Assembly (NCBI GenBank): GCA_001953115.1
Contig: LSSL01000768.1
Coordinates: 1-40,566 of the forward strand
Reading direction: 5' to 3'
DNA: 40,566 nucleotides
DNA from: Smittium mucronatum
Taxonomy: Eukaryota > Kickxellomycota > Harpellomycetes > Harpellales > Legeriomycetaceae
Of this stretch, positions 33,794-40,566 are shown piece by piece (within the stretch, counting starts at the first letter, position 1; every line of letters begins with the position of its first letter). A model generated the notes under the pieces. The model was not told the origin of the DNA. It did no database searches and worked only from the letters and a program-made list of their open reading frames with translations. The position numbers were made by a program, and so were the translations under genes.

Positions 33794-33803
33794 ATAATTT
33801 CAT
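33794..33803 (+). repeat. Right target-site duplication of the nested LINE
   Basis: ATAATTTCAT, identical to 29,113-29,122. Confidence 0.92.
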
Positions 33804-34720
33804 GCATTTGGGTTCACTAATGCATAGCTACTTTCCGTAATTTCGTAAATGATACTCTAAAGGATGTAATAGATTATTGATCAACTGAATATCTTGATAA
33901 TATATTATTATACTCATAAAGCATCGAATATTAGGTCATACATGTCAGAAATGTTAGAAAAACATAAGTGCAATAAATTGTACTGCAAACTAGAAAAAAG
34001 CGAGTTCAACAGAAATAAAGTGATTTTTTTAGGCCATTCTATATCTAACACTTGCATAAGAAAGAACCAGGAGAAGGTAAAAAACTTCAAAGAATGGAAA
34101 AACCCAAAACCTGTAAAAGAAATCCAAATATTTTTGGGCTTGTCTAATTACTACATAAGGTTCATCCAGGAATATTCCAAGATGGCCACACCCATAGCAA
34201 AACTACTTAAAAAGGACGTATTATATGAATGGGGGCAAAATCAAAAAGCGGAATTTGAACGTTTACTGGAACTTTTACTTCTGGAAAGGTATTAATTTTC
34301 CCTCACACATCAAAAAGCTTTACGGTAGAAACAGAAGCTTCGGAATTTGTTATTGGATCAGTTCTATCTCAAGGCGAATCTGAAGGAAATCTCCCACCCT
34401 AAGTCTTTTTCTCCCGTAAACTTCAGCCTGCTGAAGTCAATTATAGCATTTACTAAAAGGAGTTATTGACTATTGTATCAGTGTTAAAGGAATTTATACA
34501 TTATTTAGAAGGTTCTTAAATACCATTTATTTTCTATGCCGAACACAAGAATTTGGAATAATTCAAGAAAAATAAAGTAATAAATAGGAGACACGCTCGA
34601 TGGTCGTTACTTTTTAGCCAATATAATTTCAATATTAGTTTCACTAAAGGTACCAAAAATGGAAAGACGGATACACTATCAAAAAGAACAGAATATCAAG
34701 ATAGTAAACTTTTGGAGTTC
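33804..34720 (+). pseudogene. Chromovirus reverse transcriptase 3' part and RNase H
   Basis: Resumes directly after the target duplication: (M)HLGFTNA, then FVNDTLKDVIDY, a stop, and TEYLDNILLY. YLDN at 33,890-33,901 is the RT active site, where YLDD is expected (second Asp to Asn). The 133-codon frame at 33,894-34,295 follows with KLYCKLEKSEF, VIFLGHSIS, VKEIQIFLGLSNYYIRFI, and a Lys/Glu-rich end, the thumb and connection. RNase H follows in shifted frames: SFTVETEASEFVIGSVLSQ, VFFSRKLQPAEVNY, FYAEHKNLE, and RRHARWSLLFSQYNF with TKNGKTDTLS. Stops and frameshifts are frequent. Confidence 0.88.
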
Positions 34721-34799
34721 AACTTAATCAAAACTAAACATTTCCTAAACTCAATAATCATGCCTATGAGCATCTTAGCCAACCATATATAAGAAAAAA

Positions 34800-35960
34800 T
34801 CAGTGATAATATGGAATTATTAACCAAGGAATTGAAAAATAAAAGCAAAGCCCACAAAAGCCGTATCTACTCAGTGAAAAACATAGATAATCTGATCTAT
34901 GACTACGATAAATTATACTTGCCTAAAAATCTTATAACTCAGATTATGGAATCAAAACACGACAGACACCTAGTAAGTCACTCTGGATTTCTTATAAAAA
35001 TAAGATCTTATTAAAAGAGAGTTCTGGTTCAAAAAAATGAGTATTAGAATAAAAAAATATGTAAAATCATGTGAGATTTGCGCAAAGATCAAAGCACCAA
35101 GACATATATAATATGGTAAGCTAAAACCCTTATAAGTTTCAAAAAACCCATGGAATTCAATAATCATGTATTTCATAACAGATCTGCCATCAAAAATTGA
35201 TATACTACTATATTAGTTGTGTTGAACAGATTTACTAAGATATCAAATTTCTTAAAATTGAAGAAACTACCATCAGCTGCAGAAACAGCAGAAAAATTTT
35301 TAGCTCATATATTCAAACATAATGGCCTAAAACAAGAAAAAAATAAATGATAGAGGCTCTAAGTTTAACTCAAAGTTCTGGAAAAGAACTATGGGGCTGC
35401 AGAAAATAAAGCAAAAGATGTCAACTGTTATCATACCGAAACCGATGGACAAACAGAACCAATGAATTAAATTATGGAGCATTATCTAAGAGCATATGTG
35501 AAGTACCAACAAGATGACTGGTCAGAAATGCTTCCAGTGCATAATTTTGTTACAATAATGCTTATCAGGTCTCTACCGAAAATTAACCTTTTAAAGCTCT
35601 GTACGGGTATAATTTTAGATTTACCCCATAATCACTGAGACCAATAAAGTACCAGAAGTGAAATCAGAATAATAACATTAAAAAAGCTACAAAAACATTT
35701 AATAATAAACCTCAAAGCCGCCACAATAAGCCAAAAAATCCAAGCATATAAAAAGAGGAAATTGCCACCAATATTAGAGGTCGGGGATAAGGTTTGGTTA
35801 TTGAGAAAAAACATCAATTCCACTAGACCAAGTGAAAAATTAGATTACAAGAAAGTGGGATATACCCCATAGTTCAAAAATATAGTGATCTGAATTATAA
35901 ACTAAAACTGCCGGACTAAATGAAAATCCATCCTAATTTCCATATATCAATGTTGGATCC
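34800..35960 (+). pseudogene. Chromovirus integrase pseudogene
   Basis: HHCC zinc-binding region: SKHDRHLVSHSGF (two His) then VKSCEICAKIKAP (Cys pair). Catalytic core: FITDLPSK (first Asp region), NDRGSKFNSKFWK (second Asp) near 35,345-35,390, and YHTETDGQTEPMN (third acidic residue) near 35,430-35,470. The C-terminal GPY-type region follows with KYQQDDWSEMLP and, near 35,935, HPNFHISMLDPY. Stops and frameshifts lie between almost every block. Integrase inserts the cDNA copy into the genome. Confidence 0.85.
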
Positions 35961-36004
35961 ATACAACGAATCTCAGATACCTGACCAAAATAACGAAAAA
36001 CTTC

Positions 36005-36271
36005 CACCAATTCTAGTAGAAAATTAAGAAGAATTCGAGGTCAATGAAAAACTAGATTCAAAGTTTGATAGAAAAAAAACTTATATGCCGTATATCTTAT
36101 AAAGTATATATTCTGGAAGAAAATTCTTGGCAACGCTTGGAAAACATTAACGCGCCAATTAAATCGAAGAAATTACATTCGAAATACCCAGCTAAACCCA
36201 ATGTTAAACCAGTAATCAAATCAATCAAGCTTAATTTTCTCAGCAAGAAGTACCACGGAATCAAATACTAG
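36005..36271 (+). pseudogene. C-terminal chromodomain of the chromovirus integrase
   Basis: EEFEVNEKLDSKFDRK opens the domain in one frame. After a frameshift the 68-codon frame at 36,065-36,271 gives ISYKVYILEENSWQRLENI followed by NAPIKSKKLHSKYPAKP. This matches the E-Y/F-E-V-E-x-I-L-D-S, K-W-x-x-Y and E-x-N-S-W-E-P-x-E-N pattern. Two of the three aromatic cage positions are altered (Trp in K-W is Val-Tyr-like; W in NSW is kept). A chromodomain marks the element as a chromovirus and would bind methylated histone tails. Confidence 0.75.
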
Positions 36272-36534
36272 ATTTTACAGTGTTAGGCGAGCCTCAAGTC
36301 AAGAATCAATCATCGTGGAATACATTGCTCCAAGTTTTTTCATTTACACCACCCACAATGCAGCTTAAATCTGGCTTAACCAGGTTTGAATTAGGTGGTG
36401 AAAAATGGCCGTAGGCAGAATAATTTTTCCAACTATTTTAGATCAATAGAAAATGATTTTTATGTAGAAAACGTAGAGAAATTTAGGCAAAATCCAATAT
36501 CTAAAATATAAAAACATCTCAAATATCTTTTAAC

Positions 36535-36555
36535 TCCCCCGGGGGAGAAAGATGG
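36535..36555 (+). promoter_or_regulatory. Polypurine tract
   Basis: CGGGGGAGAAAGATGG runs directly into the TGTGAG that begins the 3' LTR. This is the plus-strand priming site of an LTR element. Confidence 0.75.
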
Positions 36556-36905
36556 TGTGAGAATTACATTATTACCTCATTGCACTAATCCCAAACAATG
36601 GGTTATCACAATGTAATAAATAGATCAATCGGAATATACAGATTGTCTCATTATACAATTTAGTACGTAGATTAATCTATCTATATTAGCTAAAAAGATA
36701 TTCCAAAACACTATAGTAATTAAACTGCTATTCGTCCCTTTATAGGAAAAGCAAGCCTTTTAATATCTCCAACCCACATCCTCCTTTAGTCTTGGTTTTT
36801 TCGCTTCCCTTTAGTTTATATTTTATTCATTCTCTGTATATATCAAATAAAACCATACTTAGTTCAAACCTTTTATCTGGTAGTATTCCGGCTCTAAAAC
36901 TATTA
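36556..36905 (+). repeat. 3' LTR of the chromovirus
   Basis: Starts TGTGAGAATTAC and pairs with 26,595-26,935. By eye the two are about three-quarters to four-fifths identical. Confidence 0.88.
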
Positions 36906-37596
36906 ATAAATGAACACTAATTACAAAATAATATTCTATTCCGTTAATCACCTTTACTATATCTACCTGTGGATTGCTTTCGAAATATAAAAAATCTAAA
37001 AATAATAGTTAGATTGCTTTCTTGAAAAAATTTTGGGTTTTTTTAGTAGTTTTGGAACCAGTAAGCAAAAGGCATCCTTGCTTTTAAATCAATTTACCCC
37101 AAAAATTAATACGTATCTTCAGATTATCCGTAACATTTAATCAATAAAATTTCTATTACCGAAACTAAAAGGCTGTAAATAAATTTGAAGGATATGGTTA
37201 GTCAAGAATAAAACACATCTCTGTGATTACTAAATCTCGTCGTTTTACCCATCTATTTATCTTTGGGGGAAAAAATACGTGAATCTATTTATGATACCAT
37301 AATTATTTAATCTGATCAGTATAAATATATTCATGAATATAAAAAATTATTTGAGTACTTCTTTTCAAACATCTAGTATTCCTTGAACCAATTCCCTTTA
37401 TGGTATGGAGCTGCTAGATCGGCAAAGGGGAGTTGGGATAAAAAAAATTGAAAATTTTTCACTTTCTTTAATTTCTTTATGTTTTTATAACTTTTTATTG
37501 ATTTTAAAATAAACTTCCCTATAAAAAACACCTAGCATTTAAATAACCTAATCCTACCTTTTCACAATCCCTTTTATCAGATAATAAAAGAAAAAC
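36906..37596. other. AT-rich interval, no gene seen
   Basis: About 690 bp between the chromovirus and ECM33-like copy C. No open frame or repeat of note. It would hold any old promoter of copy C. Confidence 0.55.
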
Positions 37597-38893
37597 TATC
37601 TTAAACTTTTATTTCTTGCGATATTTATTCTTTTTGTTTCTGATGCGCATAATTTTTTATTTAGACTGTTCATTATATTATAAAACCAAACAAATGTGTT
37701 TTTTTATCAAATTATTTGAAGCCAAATCGTAACCAAAATTTTAAAATAAAAAGCAAATCTGACATCGATTTTATCTCGAACTTTTCTAAAATATTAGGCG
37801 ATGTTACGATCTATAACTCTTTTCTCAGGTCAATAAATCTATCTAATATAGAGCAAATAGTGGGATATATGTATGTTTTGGGAAATGATGGGCTAACTTA
37901 ATTCAAGCTTGATTGGTTGAAATTATTAAGGCGACCTTCTTATAGCGAACAATAACGATATAGTCGAATCCAGCTCCAAATCGCTTTCAACTGCATATAA
38001 TATTAATTTAGATTCAAACTATAATCTTACCAAGTTGGATTTAAGTTCACTATCTATAGTTACTGGCTTGAAAGTGAATAAGACTTCAATAAGATCTTTA
38101 AATAATTTTGAATTTACCAATGCCCATTAAATTACTATATCAAACAACCCAAGAATTGAATCAATTAGTTTTCAAACGCTTAACTCAAATAAATGAACTC
38201 TTTCCATTTAATGAAATTTGAATAAGGTGTTTCGTTTGGAAACTTTGGAAATGTGGATGGAGGCCTTATGTTATGTAATAATGAAAATATAATCACTATA
38301 GCTATGCCCAAGCTTACAAAAATTGGTCTGATGCCAGCTCCATCTTAAAATATGAAGCTAAAAGGTATTAGTGAAGATACTTTTCCAAAGCTAGCTACTA
38401 TTTGTTATGACTTGATTGCCTACGGAAACATTGTTAGATTTGCAAATCCTGGAATTAAAAGTATTGCAGGATTTGCTAAAATAAGCTCTTCCGGAGGTTT
38501 TGATTGTGTAGCTGTTTCAAATCAAATTGAAAAAATTATGTAGACGGTGATTATCTTTGCGTGAGAGGAGTGATCCCTATTTCTGGATCTGGCGATTATG
38601 CAATTGATGATGTATATAACATCAATTTAGCTGGAACCTGTACGGTAACAGGGGTTGTTAAAAGAGACTGCTCTGAAATCTCTCCACCAACATCATCGGC
38701 TTTTGCCATGAGTAAGGGTTTCTTTGAAAATTATCGGCCATAAACATCTACTGTTTCAAGTGGGAGCTCTTCTGAATAATCCCAAACATTTTGATCGGCA
38801 ACCAATACTAATATGAGTTTTTCATTCGTCAAATCAATTCCTATCAATTCCACACTTTTTGTATTAGCAGTTTTATATTTCACAAGTATATGA
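37597..38893 (+). pseudogene. ECM33-like cell-wall protein pseudogene (copy C)
   Basis: Nearly full-length relative of the intact gene. Exon 1 keeps the signal peptide (LKLLFLAIFILFVS) but the ATG position reads TAT. The donor equivalent at 37,643 is ATGCGC instead of GTGAGT. The acceptor AG remains at 37,720-37,721, giving a 79-nt intron remnant. Exon 2 blocks: SDIDFISNFSKILGDVTIYN, INLSNIEQIVGYMYV, NLTKLDLSSLS, AMPKLTKIG, GISEDTFPKLATI, SSSGGFDCVAVSNQIEK and IDDVYNINLAGTCTVTG. It ends FSFVKSIPINSTLFVLAVLYFTSI and a stop at 38,891, a clear GPI-type tail. One extra base near 38,535 shifts the frame before the VDGDYLC block. Other stops and shifts occur near 37,900, 38,190, 38,346 and 38,741. 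The first Cys of the Cys pair is Gly. Confidence 0.9.
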
Positions 38894-40130
38894 TGTGTAT
38901 ATTATTAACCTGTCCGGAATTTATTCCATATAATGAAAATGGGTTGAAAACAAGGGCTAGCTTAACCTTGAGAAAAAAAATGCATTAAAGATTAAAAATT
39001 TCTTTTAATATTTATTGATATCCAAGTTATAGTGAACTACTTAAAAACATTTCCACATTAAATTTTAAAATTCCCTTTATTTCTAAAATAGTCTTTTCTT
39101 TCTCTTTCTTCTTTTAAGAATATCCTAAATGAATATTACTCAATTCTTGTTTAAAGGGTTTTTTGGTTAATTTTTTAGAATATTTGTTTTAAAAACTTTT
39201 ACTGATATCTACTTCATATTTTAATAAAGATAAACATGGTTTATTAAGATTTAAATGATAATGGTTCAAGTGATGGATTTTTTTTAAAAAAAAAGGTGTT
39301 TATCAATTAAAAATTTGGAAGTTTTCAATCATTATTTTGATATTATCATTCACAAGTATCTCTATTTGTGAAAACCATTACAATAGCTTCTGATTATAAA
39401 GATCCAAATTTGGGGAAATGACATATATTTAATTGATCCATTAAAATTGTAATTGTAAAAGTAACTTGACCATACCAGCTAGTATTGATTTTTAGATAGT
39501 AATTAAAATTAATTACAATCATTAACTAAATTACTGTGCCTTTTTAGAAATTTTAAAATGGTTATATCTTTTTTTGGGTTCATAATAACAATTCTTTCAG
39601 AGAATTCCGCAGTTCACTTTTGAAGAAAATTGTGGTTGGGGGATATAATTCGTTTTAAAATGAAATTTTTAATCTTTTTTTTTTTAAAAAATTTTCTAAT
39701 TTCTATCGGTTTTAATAATATCTACTAACGATAAAATTATCTAGACAAAAAAAGAATCATTGAAGCAATTATTCAGCTTAAAATATTGATTCAATGGCTT
39801 TATTCAAAACATTTCCGTTATATTATTTAAAAGAATAGTTTGCAAATTTTACACCATTATAACATATGGGATAGACTTTAAAGGGATAAGTCAATTTAAT
39901 TTAAAAACACTTGCATGTAGATATGGCGAATCGGATAGAAATTATGTGAGTTATTAGTTCGCTTTTTTAAACAGATAATGTAAATATATGACTAAATATT
40001 GATGTTATTAAAAACTGGAATGTACTTTTTATTTTTTAGCTCTTTCCTTTTTTTTGTATCACGGAATTTTATTGTAAGATAACATCATTAAAAACTATAC
40101 TAAAAAAATATGAAAAAAAGAAAAAAAGAA
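38894..40130. other. AT-rich interval, no gene seen
   Basis: About 1.2 kb of AT-rich DNA with no supported frame. It ends in an A/G-rich run (repeats of GAAAAAAA near 40,110-40,130) just before composition changes. Confidence 0.55.
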
Positions 40131-40566
40131 AAAGTCGTATAGAAAAGACTATTATTCTAACTACAATAAGCTCCTCTGCAGGACTACCGGCTGCGTATCT
40201 ACGGTAAAAGGGTGCAATCTACCAACCGAAAGACCCCCCCTGGCATTGCTTCAAGCAGGTGTATGACTGAGGTTACGTGCAGTCAAGAATTAAGCTCTCT
40301 GTCAACGAACAATAGTTCATTGAATCTACTGAGCTCCTAGTTAGAGCCTATTTCCAACAGGATTAATAAAATTAGGCTCCTATCCAAAAGTGAGATTGAT
40401 CTACATGGCCTTCCTACAAATAGCTGTTAGAATCTGAGATCCGTCTGACTGTCGAACGCTGGACTTTTGCACTAGACTATGTCTCGGCTGTACTAAACAA
40501 TTGGTTTCTTCTGTTTCGAGATGGCCCTCCTCTGGAATCGCTGTCCTTCGAATCGCTGTGCGCTGT
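40131..40566. other. GC-richer segment at window edge, possible partial element
   Basis: Composition rises abruptly after an A-rich run. Open frames run off the window end on both strands (plus from about 40,423, LLESEIRLTVERWTFALDY; minus ending near 40,404), but neither shows a recognisable domain. The decamer GAATCGCTGT occurs twice at 40,535-40,544 and 40,550-40,559. It may be the start of a mobile element or a gene outside the window. Confidence 0.35.

Larger units (their letters stand above)
26595..36905 (+). mobile_element. Ty3/gypsy chromovirus (LTR retrotransposon), complete but inactive, split by a LINE
   Basis: Both LTRs are recognisable, and between them come Gag with a zinc knuckle, protease, reverse transcriptase, RNase H, integrase and a C-terminal chromodomain, the order that defines chromoviruses. 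The reverse transcriptase is interrupted at 29,123-33,793 by a LINE. Without it the element would be about 5.6 kb, normal for the group. Every coding segment has stops and frameshifts, the second catalytic Asp of RT is Asn, and the two LTRs differ at many positions, so it is old and immobile. Possible 5-bp flanks (TTATT left, TTAAT right) are too weak to prove a target duplication. The chromodomain implies past targeting to particular chromatin. Confidence 0.92.

Noticed and set aside
26590..36910. A 5-bp target-site duplication around the chromovirus (TTATT / TTAAT)
   Set aside because: One mismatch, uncertain LTR end and A/T-only sequence make this no better than chance.
1..40566. tRNA, rRNA, CRISPR arrays or prokaryotic operons
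   Set aside because: No cloverleaf, rRNA-like conserved stretch, regularly spaced repeats or operon-like gene packing was seen by eye. A tRNA and Rfam covariance scan would be the decisive test.

Overview
The window reads as AT-rich nuclear DNA from a fungus. The evidence is one intact gene for an ECM33/SPS2-type GPI-anchored cell-wall glycoprotein with a short 80-nt GT-AG spliceosomal intron, older copies of the same gene, and a set of eukaryotic transposons (chromodomain Ty3/gypsy, DIRS-type, APE-type LINEs, Tigger/pogo). The lineage cannot be fixed from sequence alone. ECM33 suggests Dikarya. AT-rich, transposon-rich early-diverging fungi are also possible. Gene density is very low and most of the window is old mobile-element debris.

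Layout. 291-1373: decayed ECM33-like copy A, intron remnant still visible. 1.4-8.6 kb: AT-rich DNA with no convincing gene. 8616-9907: intact ECM33-like copy B, the only gene here that looks functional. 11.94-13.35 kb: old minus-strand LINE remnant (reverse transcriptase to C-terminal cysteine motif). 14.6-15.4 kb: unclassified retroelement-like remnant. 15.82-17.47 kb: Tigger/pogo-like DDE transposase pseudogene. 18.0-18.3 kb: nested inverted repeats. 18.29-19.95 kb: strongly purine-biased tract around a 620-bp assembly gap. 20.3-23.56 kb: decayed DIRS/Ngaro-type tyrosine-recombinase retrotransposon. 23.9-24.5 kb: very decayed fourth ECM33-like copy D. 26.595 to about 36.905 kb: complete but dead Ty3/gypsy chromovirus with both LTRs. 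It is split at 29,123-33,793 by a LINE inserted into its reverse-transcriptase domain, bounded by a 10-bp target-site duplication and an A-rich tail. 37.6-38.9 kb: third recognisable ECM33-like copy C. The last ~430 bp is visibly GC-richer and may be the edge of another element.

How the parts relate. All four ECM33-like copies lie on the plus strand and share the exon-intron plan where it can be seen. This suggests a former tandem cluster of cell-surface genes pulled apart by transposon insertion, with one copy kept under selection. The mobile elements belong to different classes and ages, and every one is broken by stops and frameshifts. No operon, CRISPR array, tRNA or rRNA gene was seen.
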